Assembly (NCBI RefSeq): GCF_003852895.1
Contig: NZ_QUSW01000009.1
Coordinates: 241,217-305,216, forward strand
DNA length: 64,000 bases
From: Rhizobacter terrae
GTDB taxonomy: Bacteria > Pseudomonadota > Gammaproteobacteria > Burkholderiales > Burkholderiaceae_C
Reading direction: 5' to 3'
In this document: piece after piece, positions 8,006 through 18,248 of the stretch
Layout of the letters: the number at the start of each line of letters is the position of its first letter
Position numbering within the stretch: position 1 is the stretch's first letter
Notes under the pieces: model-generated
Told to the model about the DNA's origin: nothing
Database searches by the model: none
What the model saw: the letters and a program-made list of their open reading frames with translations, nothing else
Program-made: the position numbers and the translations under genes

Positions 8006-8752
8006 TCACCGCGTCGCGAAATACCGGCTCGGCGTCACGCCGGTCAACCGCCGGAACATCGCAATGAAGGCGCTGACGTTGTCGTAGCCCACTTCGAGTG
8101 CGGTCGACGTCACCGATTGCCCCGCGGCGATCAGCTCCAGCGCCTTCAGCAGCCGCGCGCGCTGCCGCCAGTCGATGAAGTTGAACCCGGTCTCCTCGAC
8201 GAAATAGCGCGTGACGGTGCGTGCCGACATGCCGGCCCAGTGGGCCAGTTGATCGAGCGAGCGCGTGTCGGCCGGGTTGGCGGTGATGGCCCGCGCGATG
8301 CGCAAGGCACGGCGGTCCTGCGGCATGGGCAGGCCCAGCGGCTCCTGCACGCCGTCGCGCACCTCGTCGCGCACGAGGCCCAGCAGCCGCGAGCGGGATT
8401 CATCCCAGTCCACGCCGTCCCACTCGGCGGCGCGCATCACCGCCTCGCGCAGCAGGCCCGAGGCCCGCATGGTGAATGGCTGCGACGGAAGCTGCAGGCA
8501 CTCCAGCGGCGCCAGGTAGGCGCTCCAGCCTTCATAGGCGCCGTGCACCGACGCGCCGTGGCGCTGCAAGGGCGGCACCCACACGGCATGCGTGGGCGGC
8601 ACGACCCATTGGCCGGACTCGGTGGTCACGGTCATCAGGCCGCGCGTGGCACCGAAGATCTGGCCGCGTGCATGGGCATGCGGCTCGGTGAAGCGCGGTG
8701 TCGTCTGCGCCGCGGCGATGACCACCAGCGGCACGCCGTGGTCGCTGCTCAC
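8006..8752 (-). CDS. AraC family transcriptional regulator
   Basis: Cupin-type N-terminus (HAHARGQIFGATRG, VVPPTHAVWVPP) followed by an AraC double helix-turn-helix (LAHWAGMSARTVTRYF and STALEVGYDNVSAFIAMF). The GTG at 8752 gives 248 residues, the usual size for this subgroup. The frame also runs up to an ATG at 8887, but that would overlap the start codon of the divergent gene by two bases, so the shorter form is preferred; the choice is not certain. It may control the divergent 87-residue protein gene. Confidence 0.82.
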   Translation of the reverse strand: MSSDHGVPLVVIAAAQTTPRFTEPHAHARGQIFGATRGLMTVTTESGQWVVPPTHAVWVPPLQRHGASVHGAYEGWSAYLAPLECLQLPSQPFTMRASGLLREAVMRAAEWDGVDWDESRSRLLGLVRDEVRDGVQEPLGLPMPQDRRALRIARAITANPADTRSLDQLAHWAGMSARTVTRYFVEETGFNFIDWRQRARLLKALELIAAGQSVTSTALEVGYDNVSAFIAMFRRLTGVTPSRYFATR

Positions 8753-8885
8753 GAGCGAGAGTTTGTGCGCCAGGCGCGCATCCTTGTCCGAATCGCCGCA
8801 GTCGTTGACGACCACGGCGCGGCGCGGCCAGCCGCCTCTTCCTACAGTGAAGGCATCGTGTCGCCAAGTCAAAGGAGTTGTTTCC

Positions 8886-9149
8886 ATGCGAGCTGAAGAT
8901 GTTTTGCCCGATCACGTGAACCAGGGCGATTTCAATGGAGTGACGGTGCGCAAGGGCACCATCGCCGCGTTCTTGCACAACGCACGCTGCTGGAGCGACC
9001 CGCTCAGCGCGCCGGACCAGCGGGCTGCTGCACAGCGCGACATCGAGGCGTCCCTGCCCGACCTGCGGGCGTTGGGGCTGTTCGACGTGCTGGACATCCG
9101 CGATCCGGCGCTGCGCGAGTGGATCGGCGCGCGCATTCAGGCGTCCTGA
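8886..9149 (+). CDS. Small conserved-looking protein, 87 residues (possibly DUF7709-like)
   Basis: Starts at the ATG at 8886 after a good ribosome site (AAAGGAG, 9 bases upstream). The sequence has a central VRKGTIAAFLHNARCW stretch and an acidic C-terminal half, with no signal peptide or membrane helix. The middle part recalls the small uncharacterised family DUF7709 from memory, which is a weak assignment. It is divergent from an AraC-type gene, which may regulate it. Its 3' end overlaps the end of the opposite membrane-protein gene by 13 bases. Confidence 0.7.
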   Translation: MRAEDVLPDHVNQGDFNGVTVRKGTIAAFLHNARCWSDPLSAPDQRAAAQRDIEASLPDLRALGLFDVLDIRDPALREWIGARIQAS

Positions 9150-9592
9150 TTCACCGGCGCCTGCTCGGGCCCGCCGTTGCTGCGGCGGAGTTCTTGATCA
9201 ACCTCCGCGCTGCGCACTGCGGTGCGAGCCCCTTCGGGCGGCCGGGCGTGGCTCCTATGCCCCCAGCCGCAATGCCGGCCCATGCCTTCGCGAAAACGCT
9301 GGCGCTCTTCCTCGGACATCTCGTCCCAGCGCTGCCCCCAGCGTTCGCGCCACCGGCCCGGGCCGCCGCCGTGGTGGCCCTTGCCGCGGAAGCCGCCCAG
9401 CAGCAGCTTGCTGAGCAGGAACAGGCCCAGCGCCTGCCAGAAGTCGATGGTCTTCAGGCCGAACAGGCCCGGCAGCAGCCAGTTCCACAGGCTCATCACC
9501 ACCAGGCCGACCGCGCCGATGGCCACCACCGCAAAGAGGGCGAACTTCAGCCCGTGCTTCCACCACATTCGTTTCATGTTTCGGTTCCTCAT
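9137..9592 (-). CDS. Small membrane protein co-transcribed with ECF sigma factor
   Basis: A 151-residue protein starting at the ATG that overlaps the sigma-factor stop codon (ATGA); an internal ATG five codons in is an alternative. It has one hydrophobic helix near residues 15-37 (FALFAVVAIGAVGLVV) and a second weaker one (FWQALGLFLLSKLLLGG). A Gly/His/Arg-rich segment follows, then a cytoplasmic-looking helix with EMSEEERQRFREGM. It has no zinc anti-sigma motif. Its position as the only partner of the sigma gene makes a regulatory or output role likely, but this is inference. I recognise no family. Confidence 0.72.
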   Translation of the reverse strand: MRNRNMKRMWWKHGLKFALFAVVAIGAVGLVVMSLWNWLLPGLFGLKTIDFWQALGLFLLSKLLLGGFRGKGHHGGGPGRWRERWGQRWDEMSEEERQRFREGMGRHCGWGHRSHARPPEGARTAVRSAEVDQELRRSNGGPEQAPVNQDA

Positions 9593-10179
9593 GCTCGGAT
9601 GTACTCGTCATAAATGGCCTGCAGGCGGCGGCGCAGGAAGAGCACCGCATAGCGCTTGCGAGACAGCAAGGTGTTGATGCCCACGCCCGTGGCATCGGCG
9701 ATTTCCTTGAAGCTCTGCCCGCCGATCTCGTGCGCGATGAACACGTCGCGCTGCTCCTCGGGCAGTTCGTCCAGGGCCAGCTCCAGCTCGTTGACCAGGA
9801 TGCGGCGCGCGTACTCGGCCTCCGGGCCTTCGTCCGCCGACGGCAGCCAGCTCTCCAGCCAGGGCTCGTCAGCCTCGGCATCGGACAGGGTTGCTGCATC
9901 GTCGACCGCCTGTTCGTGCTTTCGCCGTCGAAACAGGTCGGTGATGCGGTTGCGCGCCACTCGAAAGAGCCAGGCGCCAACCTGCTCGATGGGCTGGACC
10001 ATCAAGTCGGCCTCGACCAGCTCGTAGAACACGTCCTGCAGGATGTCTTCGGCATCCGCTGTCGCCGGCACCCTGCGGCGGATGAAGCCGCGCAAGCGAT
10101 CGCGTTCCCGCGCGAAGACCGCGGAAATCGATTCGTTGAGCTTGCTCATGTCGCGGCCGGGTGCCGTGCTTGCGTCCAT
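9589..10179 (-). CDS. ECF-type RNA polymerase sigma factor
   Basis: A 196-residue sigma-70 family protein (an in-frame ATG at 10149 would give 186). Region 2 is seen in AEDILQDVFYELVE and WLFRVARNRITDLFRRR. Region 4 is seen in ELPEEQRDVFIAHEIGGQSF, followed by the helix-turn-helix EIADATGVGINTLLSRKR. Between them is an acidic linker. The gene overlaps the small membrane-protein gene downstream by 4 bases. No classical anti-sigma gene follows. It is divergent from an AraC-GyrI gene at 10282. The target genes are unknown. Confidence 0.92.
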   Translation of the reverse strand: MDASTAPGRDMSKLNESISAVFARERDRLRGFIRRRVPATADAEDILQDVFYELVEADLMVQPIEQVGAWLFRVARNRITDLFRRRKHEQAVDDAATLSDAEADEPWLESWLPSADEGPEAEYARRILVNELELALDELPEEQRDVFIAHEIGGQSFKEIADATGVGINTLLSRKRYAVLFLRRRLQAIYDEYIRA

Positions 10180-10281
10180 ACGCCCGGGTAGACGTTTGAC
10201 GACGCGGAATATTGTGGGTGGCGGCGATTTTGCGCTGCATGCCCTCCACTACAGTGCGCCGACCGCACAAAACCTGCCGAC

Positions 10282-11184
10282 ATGCCTGACGTCCATCGCC
10301 TGGAATACGAGCGCCGCATGCATCGCGTGCTGGCGCACATCGACTCGCACCTGTCCGAGCCGCTGGACCTGCCGCAGCTGGCGGACGTGGCCCACTTCTC
10401 GCCCTTCCATTTCCACCGGCTCTTCGCCGCGTGGATGGGCGAGACGCTGGGCGACTACCTGCGCCGGCGGCGCGTGGAGGTCGCGGGCGTGAAGCTCTTG
10501 TCGCAGCCGCGGCTGACGGTGCTGCAGGCGGCACTGGACGTGGGCTTCGGTTCGAGCGAAGCGTTCTCGCGGGCCTTCAAGGCGCACTTCGGCGCGTCGC
10601 CCAGCGGATGGCGCACGCATCGGCGCGATGGCGTGCAATTGAGCAATCCCGATCATGACGGCCGGCGAGCGGCCTCGAAGAATGGCGCATCCCACCAGCC
10701 ATCCAGCCATGCACTCCCCGTCAAGATCATCGACCGCGCGCCGGCCCGCATCGTGTACCTGCGACACATCGGACCCTACGGACCGAGCGTCAACCGCTTC
10801 TGGGCCGATGAGGTCTACCCGTGGATCGTCGCCAACGGGCTGCTCGACCGGCCACGCTATGGCATCGGCCATGACGACCCGAGCGTCACCGACCCGGCGC
10901 GCTGCCGCTACGACGCCTGCGCCGAAGCGCCGGCGGGCTTCAAGGCCAGCGGCCGCTCGTTCAGCACCACCTTGCCGGGCGGCCGCTACGCCGTCCTTCC
11001 GTTTCGCGGCAAGGTGGCCGAGGTGGAGCTGGCGTGGGCCCGCTTGCTGCGTGACTGGCTCCCTTCGAGTGGACTCCAGCTCGACGGTCGACCCTGCTAC
11101 GAGTACTACCAGCCCGGTGTCACTGACGAAGCTGGGACGGGTGCGTTCGCCTGCGACATCTGCGTCCCCGTCACGTCACTTTGA
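10282..11184 (+). CDS. AraC family regulator with GyrI-like effector domain
   Basis: A 300-residue protein. The N-terminal ~105 residues form an AraC DNA-binding domain (LPQLADVAHFSPFHFHRLF, LQAALDVGFGSSEAFSRAF). The C-terminal ~155 residues are a GyrI/SOUL-like domain (VKIIDRAPARIVYLRHIGP and LPGGRYAVLPFRG), the arrangement of Rob/SoxS-related multidrug-type regulators that bind hydrophobic ligands. A related gene of the same layout occurs at 30259. It is divergent from the sigma-factor gene and 26 bases ahead of an exported hydrolase gene that it might control. Confidence 0.9.
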   Translation: MPDVHRLEYERRMHRVLAHIDSHLSEPLDLPQLADVAHFSPFHFHRLFAAWMGETLGDYLRRRRVEVAGVKLLSQPRLTVLQAALDVGFGSSEAFSRAFKAHFGASPSGWRTHRRDGVQLSNPDHDGRRAASKNGASHQPSSHALPVKIIDRAPARIVYLRHIGPYGPSVNRFWADEVYPWIVANGLLDRPRYGIGHDDPSVTDPARCRYDACAEAPAGFKASGRSFSTTLPGGRYAVLPFRGKVAEVELAWARLLRDWLPSSGLQLDGRPCYEYYQPGVTDEAGTGAFACDICVPVTSL

Positions 11185-11195
11185 GCACACTCAAA
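11180..11195. promoter_or_regulatory. Small inverted repeat ahead of hydrolase gene
   Basis: TTTGAG, spacer CACA, CTCAAA. It spans the stop codon of the AraC-GyrI gene and lies 15 bases before the hydrolase start. It could be an operator or a weak hairpin; the local sequence is AT-richer than the surroundings. Confidence 0.25.
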
Positions 11196-11210
11196 TCAAC
11201 TTACATCGCA

Positions 11211-12314
11211 ATGTTCAAGTTAAACATTAAGTTCGTCTTCGTATTGGCCGCCATGCTCGTCACGCCTGCTGCCCGTTGCGAGGCGCCCAAGAGACCCCAC
11301 CCAGTCGGCTTGAATTTCGCCAGCTACGAAGATCCCGTCCGCCGGGACTGGACCGGCAGCCGAGCCCGCCCGTTGAGCACCGTGGTCTGGTACCCCGCTG
11401 CACCGGGCTCGCGTGAAACCGACTGGACGGTGAGCATCTTCAACGCCGGCACCAATGCGCAAGGCGCGCCGATGGCCGCCGAGCCGGCCAAGCTGCCGCT
11501 GGTGCTGCTGTCCCACGGCACCGGTGGGGCCGCGTCAACACTGGGCTGGCTGGCCGAGGCGCTGGCAGCCAACGGCTACATCGTTGCCGGCGTGAATCAC
11601 CACGGCAACACCGGTGCCGAGCCGTCCTATCGGCTGGAAGGCTTCATGGCCTGGTGGGATCGCCCGCAGGACATCTCCGCCGTGCTCGACAAGCTGCTCG
11701 CCGACCCGCGCTTCGGGCCCCGCATCGACACCTCGCGCATCGGCATGGCGGGTTTCTCGCTCGGCGGCTACACGACGCTGGCCACCATCGGCGTGCGTCT
11801 CAGCCAGAAGCAGTGGCAGGACTTCTGTGCCGAAGCCTCGCCCGACAACCCGAACTGCAAACTGCCGCCCGAGATCGCCAGCAAGTATTCGATGGACGAC
11901 GTGAACCGGCTTCTCACGCAGGACGAGCGCATGAAGAAGGAACTGGAGCGCATGGGCAATTCCTTCCGCGATCCGCGCATCAGGTCGGCCTATGCCATCG
12001 CGCCGGTGCTCGGCCCTGCCTACGTGAAGGACAGCGTGGCCGGCATCCAGGTGCCGCTGCGCATCGTGGTGGGCACGGCCGACGACCAGGCCATTCCCGA
12101 AACCACGGCCAAACCCGTCGCCGCACTGGTGCCGAAGGCGCAGCTTCAGCTACTGCCCGGTGTCACCCACTACGCCTTCCTGTCCACCTGCACCATGGTG
12201 GGCAGGACGGTCGCCCGGCAGATCTGCAGCGACCCCGAAGGCGTGGACCGGTCAGCGGTGCATCGGCAAGTTGGCGCGGATGCTGTCCAGTTCTTCGAGC
12301 GAACCTTGCGATAG
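11211..12314 (+). CDS. Exported alpha/beta hydrolase (dienelactone hydrolase/PAF-acetylhydrolase-like)
   Basis: A 367-residue protein from the ATG at 11211, which gives a clean signal peptide (MFKLNIKFVFVLAAML, cleavage near ARCEA). The nucleophile elbow is GMAGFSLGGYT, the oxyanion region is LVLLSHGTGG, and a late His in VTHYAFL is the probable catalytic base. Such periplasmic hydrolases cleave esters; the substrate is unknown. It follows the AraC-GyrI gene at 26 bases. Its last 63 bases overlap the end of the opposite ribbon-helix-helix gene. Confidence 0.83.
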   Translation: MFKLNIKFVFVLAAMLVTPAARCEAPKRPHPVGLNFASYEDPVRRDWTGSRARPLSTVVWYPAAPGSRETDWTVSIFNAGTNAQGAPMAAEPAKLPLVLLSHGTGGAASTLGWLAEALAANGYIVAGVNHHGNTGAEPSYRLEGFMAWWDRPQDISAVLDKLLADPRFGPRIDTSRIGMAGFSLGGYTTLATIGVRLSQKQWQDFCAEASPDNPNCKLPPEIASKYSMDDVNRLLTQDERMKKELERMGNSFRDPRIRSAYAIAPVLGPAYVKDSVAGIQVPLRIVVGTADDQAIPETTAKPVAALVPKAQLQLLPGVTHYAFLSTCTMVGRTVARQICSDPEGVDRSAVHRQVGADAVQFFERTLR

Positions 12315-12683
12315 GGCCTGCGCCACCTCCCGCCTCACCCAACTCTGCGGCAGCGCCTCCAGCACCCGGTCCGCATCCAGCGATCGGATCGGCACGCCGA
12401 CGTCGGTCGGAATCCGCTGCCTCGCCTGCAAGCCCATGTAGCGCAAGGCACTCACCCGAAGGAAAGAGGCGAAGTTGCCGGCCTCGCCGCGTGCGGCCAC
12501 CAGTTCGTCGTACAGCCGCTCAAGCAGTTGCGTGACGGACATTCCATCGCGCCGGCCGATTTCCTCCAGCACTTCCCAGTGCAGGTTTTCCAGCCGGATG
12601 CTGGTGACGACGCCGTGAAGCCGGACCGAGCGGGTCCGCGATTCATAGCTCTCGGGGTTGGCGCTGATGAAGATTTCGCACAT
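12252..12683 (-). CDS. Ribbon-helix-helix domain protein
   Basis: A 143-residue protein from the ATG at 12683, giving the family-typical start MCEIFISANPESYESRTRS. The RHH_4-type body follows: LHGVVTSIRLENLHWEVLEE (strand and first helix), then GMSVTQLLERLYDEL (second helix). Such proteins are presumed DNA-binding dimers. The C-terminal ~45 residues extend beyond the usual end of the family and overlap the 3' end of the hydrolase gene for 63 bases, so this tail may be a recent extension. Regulatory targets are unknown. Confidence 0.82.
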   Translation of the reverse strand: MCEIFISANPESYESRTRSVRLHGVVTSIRLENLHWEVLEEIGRRDGMSVTQLLERLYDELVAARGEAGNFASFLRVSALRYMGLQARQRIPTDVGVPIRSLDADRVLEALPQSWVRREVAQALSQGSLEELDSIRANLPMHR

Positions 12684-12793
12684 GGGACGCTCCGCCAAAG
12701 GAATCGGCACGGACACGCGAACGGTCACGGTCCGGCCGATACCTTAGGCGCTGTCGCCACCCCTGAGCAAATCGTGGGATTCCACCCGGAGGA

Positions 12794-13372
12794 TCACGCC
12801 TCGATGCGCGTGCCGAGCACGCTCAGGAATTGCGCAATCCACGCCGGATGAGCAGGCCAGGCGGGCGCCGTCACCAGCTTGCCGTCGGTCACGGCCTGGT
12901 CCACAGGAATTTCCGCGTAGCTCGCCCCCGCCAGCTCGACTTCGGCCGCGCAGGCCGGATACGCCGACACCCGCTTGCCGCGCAGCACGCCGGCCGCGGC
13001 CAGCAATTGCGCGCCGTGGCAGATGGCCGCGATCGGCTTGTTCTCGCGCGAGAAGTGCTGCACCAGCGAAATGACCTGCTTGTTCATGCGCAGGTATTCC
13101 GGCGATCGGCCGCCGGGCACCACCAGCGCGTCGTAGTCCTGCGGCTTCACCTCGGCAAACGTGGCGTTCAGCGTGAAGCGGTGGCCAGGCTTCTCCGAAT
13201 AGGTCTGCGCACCTTCGAAGTCATGGATGGCGGTGTGGACGTACTCGCCTGCCTTCTTGTCCGGGCACACCGCATGCACGGTGTGGCCCACCGCGAGCAA
13301 GGCCTGGAAGGGCACCATGGTCTCGTAGTCCTCGGTGTAGTCGCCCGTCAGCAAAAGAATCTTCTTGCCCAT
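12794..13372 (-). CDS. DJ-1/PfpI family protein
   Basis: A 192-residue protein from the ATG at 13372 ([17 protein letters not shown]). The nucleophile elbow is [14 protein letters not shown], with Cys in the DJ-1/PfpI position, and a Glu-containing GDYTEDYE loop near the N-terminus could supply the partner acid. The family includes glyoxalase III/deglycase-like and protease-like members; which activity applies is not decided by sequence. It is divergent from the hybrid kinase gene at 13490. Confidence 0.88.
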   Translation of the reverse strand: MGKKILLLTGDYTEDYETMVPFQALLAVGHTVHAVCPDKKAGEYVHTAIHDFEGAQTYSEKPGHRFTLNATFAEVKPQDYDALVVPGGRSPEYLRMNKQVISLVQHFSRENKPIAAICHGAQLLAAAGVLRGKRVSAYPACAAEVELAGASYAEIPVDQAVTDGKLVTAPAWPAHPAWIAQFLSVLGTRIEA

Positions 13373-13489
13373 GTCTCGTCTCCTGGTCGGGCAGCCCGTG
13401 CACCATTGCAAGGCCTGCCGATCGATTGTGTGGACCACCCGGGATTTGCGGGTAGTAGCGGGATACTTCGCCCCTTATGCTGTGAGTCC

Positions 13490-15634
<2,145 letters not shown>

Positions 15635-15640
15635 TTCCCT

Positions 15641-16645
15641 TCAGGCCGCCAGCACGCGCTCGTGGTTGACCACCATCTTGAGTTCAGCCGGCAGCACCGC
15701 TCGCTTCACGCTCAATCCGCGCTGGCTGGTGTCGCGCCGTGCCGGCCGCAGCATGGGCGTGCCGTCCGAGCGGCGAAGGCAGGCCGCCATGGGTGCATGG
15801 GCCTTGGCGCCGCGGCGCGTGACCACCGCCAGTTCGCCGTTGGCCAGCTCCACGAAGCTGCCGGGTGGATACAGGCCGAGCACGCGCAGGATGGTCGCGC
15901 CGATGGCATCGGGGTAGCCCGACTCGTCCAGGCAGGCATCGCGCGCCGCCACGGTCGCCGAGGTACCAGCCCGTACCTGACGGCGGCTGAGCTTGGCGGT
16001 GAAGACGTCCACGCGATGCAGCAGGCTCGCCAGGCGCCGCGCGGGCGGGTCCGCGTCGGGCGCCTCGCCGGCCAGCATGGGGTGGTGGTGGCGCATCACC
16101 ACCTCCAGCCACAGCGCATCCATGACCCCGGCGGACTGCAGCAGGTCGGCACTTTGCTGCGCATGCACATCCACCTTCTTGCGCTGCTCGGCCGACAAGG
16201 CGCTGCTCTGGCGCGCCATGGCGTCTTGCATGCTGTGCATCCCGAGGTTCATGGACAGCGCCGCCATGAAGACCGCGTTGCGCTCGTCGGGCTGCCAGCC
16301 GAGCCAGCCCGAGCACAGGTGCGAAACCACCGCGCAATGCAAGGCGTGGTGGGCGCTGTAGTGCTCGATCTCCAGCGCGGCCGTCTGCATCGTCATGTAC
16401 AGCGCCGCGTCGGCGTCCTGCGCGAGAAGCACCCTCACCCGCTCGGCCATGGCCTCGAAGCGCGCAAGCCAACCGCCGTCGGCCTGGAAGCCCCTCATGA
16501 GCAGGTTGAAGTTCATCTTCATGTTTTGCCAGGCTTCCACCAGTTGCTTGGCAGACGCCGATGAACGGAAACCGGCGGGCTCGAGCGCAGGCCCTGGCGC
16601 CGCAGGTTCGGTGCGGGACTCGGCAGACTCTGGCGTTGTGCTCAT
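15641..16645 (-). CDS. Degenerate HD-GYP domain protein
   Basis: A 334-residue protein from the ATG at 16645. It aligns in layout with the HD-GYP gene just upstream in the same direction, but the metal motif position reads LSMNLGM where an active enzyme has an HD pair, and the GYP loop is reduced to RHHHPMLAGE. Conserved helices remain (HALHCAVVSHLCSGWL, KKVDVHAQQSADLLQ, LLHRVDVFTAKL). It is probably non-catalytic, perhaps a c-di-GMP-binding or partner protein for the intact HD-GYP protein. It converges on the hybrid kinase gene. Confidence 0.72.
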   Translation of the reverse strand: MSTTPESAESRTEPAAPGPALEPAGFRSSASAKQLVEAWQNMKMNFNLLMRGFQADGGWLARFEAMAERVRVLLAQDADAALYMTMQTAALEIEHYSAHHALHCAVVSHLCSGWLGWQPDERNAVFMAALSMNLGMHSMQDAMARQSSALSAEQRKKVDVHAQQSADLLQSAGVMDALWLEVVMRHHHPMLAGEAPDADPPARRLASLLHRVDVFTAKLSRRQVRAGTSATVAARDACLDESGYPDAIGATILRVLGLYPPGSFVELANGELAVVTRRGAKAHAPMAACLRRSDGTPMLRPARRDTSQRGLSVKRAVLPAELKMVVNHERVLAA

Positions 16646-16763
16646 TCCACCCTGTCGATACGCTGGCAACGGCTGCGCATCACTTTAGGTCCAGTCACCG
16701 CATATTGCACCCAGCATCGATGCGGGTACCCCTGGCTGGCGCAGGGCCAACGGGCAGCTCAAC

Positions 16764-18053
16764 TCAAGCCAGCTCCGTGCGCCACAGCGAATCCAGTTGC
16801 AGGGCATCGGTCTCCAGCAATTCGCCGTGCGGCCACAGGCAGTCGCGCTCCAGGGTAGACAGCCGGTAGCGCAGCTCGTCGCGCGCCATGCTCAGCTCGA
16901 ACACCTTGCGCGGCGAGTCCTGCGGCTGCGCCATGCACCACAGTCCCATGGAGTTCCAGCCTGCGCGCAGGCGTTGCACGCGTTCAGCCACTTTGCCGGC
17001 CACGTCGCGGACCATGCGGGTCGAATCCGCCTCGGCGACCAGCGCCTGGGCCTCCTCGCGAAGCATGCTCAGCTCGGTGTCCATGAGCGCGAGCTGCACG
17101 ATCAGTTCGGCCTGGGTTTCAGTCACGGCCGCGCGGGCATCCTCGCCGGCTCGTTCCGCCGCCTTGGCGAAGAAGTCCACGCAGGATTCGTCGTATTCGC
17201 CGGCCACCATCCGCAGCGCGAAACTCACCCGCGACAGGGGCGCCTCATCGGCGTCGCCCACGCCCAGGGCAGTTTCCGTGGCGGACAGCACCATGCCCAG
17301 CGGCGAGATCTGCTCCTGGCGCCGGCGCATGGGGTAGCCGCTGCCATCCAGGCGCTCGTGGTGCTCGCCGATGGCGCGTGCGAGATCGCTGGGGTAGTCG
17401 GTCATCGTCGCCAGCAGCAATTCGCCCACGCGAGGATGCGTCACGACGTGTCGGTAGCTGAGCATGTCCAGCGGCTGTCGGCCCTGCAGGTAGGCCGGGT
17501 TGACGTACATCTCGCCGATGTCGTGCAGCAGGCCGCCCAGCATCGCCAGGCGCACGGCATAACGCTCGGTGCGTGTCTGCATCTGCAGCGCGCCGGCGAG
17601 GGCCATGCCGCGCACCGCGTGCTCGTACACCGCGGGGCGGGTGGCATGGGCGGCGGTCAGCAGCAACTGCACCGCGGGGTGCAGCGGCAGGTGCTCTACC
17701 TCCTCGGCCAGGCGAGGCGCCATGGGCTGCAACGCGAGCGCCAGCGGATGCGTGCTGGAAAGGAATTCGGCCAGGCTCTCCTGCAGGACGAACGGCGTGA
17801 CGCCGTCTTCCGCGCGCAGGCAGGTCTCCAGCGGTTGGCGCAGCCGCCGCTCCTGCAGCCGCTGGTGCAGCGAGTGGGAGACGGGCTGGTCGCGCGCCCA
17901 GAGCCGGGAGCCGCGGTCATCGAGGATGTCTCGCGAGGCCACGATGCGCCGCGTGGTGCTGGCGTCAAGGATGGAGGCGAGCGCATGCGGATTCGCGAGC
18001 TGAAATACCTGGACGGCAGCACCCATGGGGTCTGGTGGGCTTTCTATGGACAA
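16764..18053 (-). CDS. HD-GYP domain c-di-GMP phosphodiesterase
   Basis: A 429-residue protein. The N-terminal ~150 residues have no recognised domain; from ~160 on there is an HD-GYP domain with GLLHDIGEMYV (HD pair) and EHHERLDGSGYPMRR (HERLDGSGYP signature), so hydrolysis of c-di-GMP is likely. The C-terminal ~150 residues are helical (ELIVQLALMDTELSM...). The next gene downstream in the same direction is a degenerate paralogue. The start ATG at 18053 is followed upstream by a 195-base gap containing an inverted repeat. Confidence 0.85.
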   Translation of the reverse strand: MSIESPPDPMGAAVQVFQLANPHALASILDASTTRRIVASRDILDDRGSRLWARDQPVSHSLHQRLQERRLRQPLETCLRAEDGVTPFVLQESLAEFLSSTHPLALALQPMAPRLAEEVEHLPLHPAVQLLLTAAHATRPAVYEHAVRGMALAGALQMQTRTERYAVRLAMLGGLLHDIGEMYVNPAYLQGRQPLDMLSYRHVVTHPRVGELLLATMTDYPSDLARAIGEHHERLDGSGYPMRRRQEQISPLGMVLSATETALGVGDADEAPLSRVSFALRMVAGEYDESCVDFFAKAAERAGEDARAAVTETQAELIVQLALMDTELSMLREEAQALVAEADSTRMVRDVAGKVAERVQRLRAGWNSMGLWCMAQPQDSPRKVFELSMARDELRYRLSTLERDCLWPHGELLETDALQLDSLWRTELA

Positions 18054-18107
18054 GACGAGGCCACCGGACGACTGGCCTGCACATCGCGAACTCCCTTAAG
18101 GCAGGAA

Positions 18108-18126
18108 TTGTGCACAGAGCGCACAA
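18108..18126. promoter_or_regulatory. Inverted repeat in divergent promoter region
   Basis: TTGTGC, 7-base spacer, GCACAA. It lies in the 195-base gap between the divergent HD-GYP gene and the binding-protein gene. It could be an operator for either; no regulator can be named. Confidence 0.3.
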
Positions 18127-18248
18127 ATCAGCCATCTGTAAGCTTTGACAGTTGCTCCGGTATTCAGCCCGTGCGGGTCCCGGCGGGTCTGGCCCCACCA
18201 GGGTTTGTTCACAGGCGCCGCGGCAGGCGGCGCGGTATCGTCATCGGC

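Noticed and set aside
10219..10234. Sigma-54-like TGGC-N8-TTGC element before the AraC-GyrI gene
   Set aside because: The spacing is right, but three of the seven -24 positions and the last -12 position miss the consensus; chance is likely in such GC-rich DNA.
12830..13489. Long open frame upstream of the hybrid kinase start
   Set aside because: It is the antisense of the DJ-1/PfpI gene; kinase-like sequence begins only at the ATG at 13490.
18145..18166. TTGACA with TATTCA as a promoter
   Set aside because: Only 10 bases separate the elements, too short for sigma-70.
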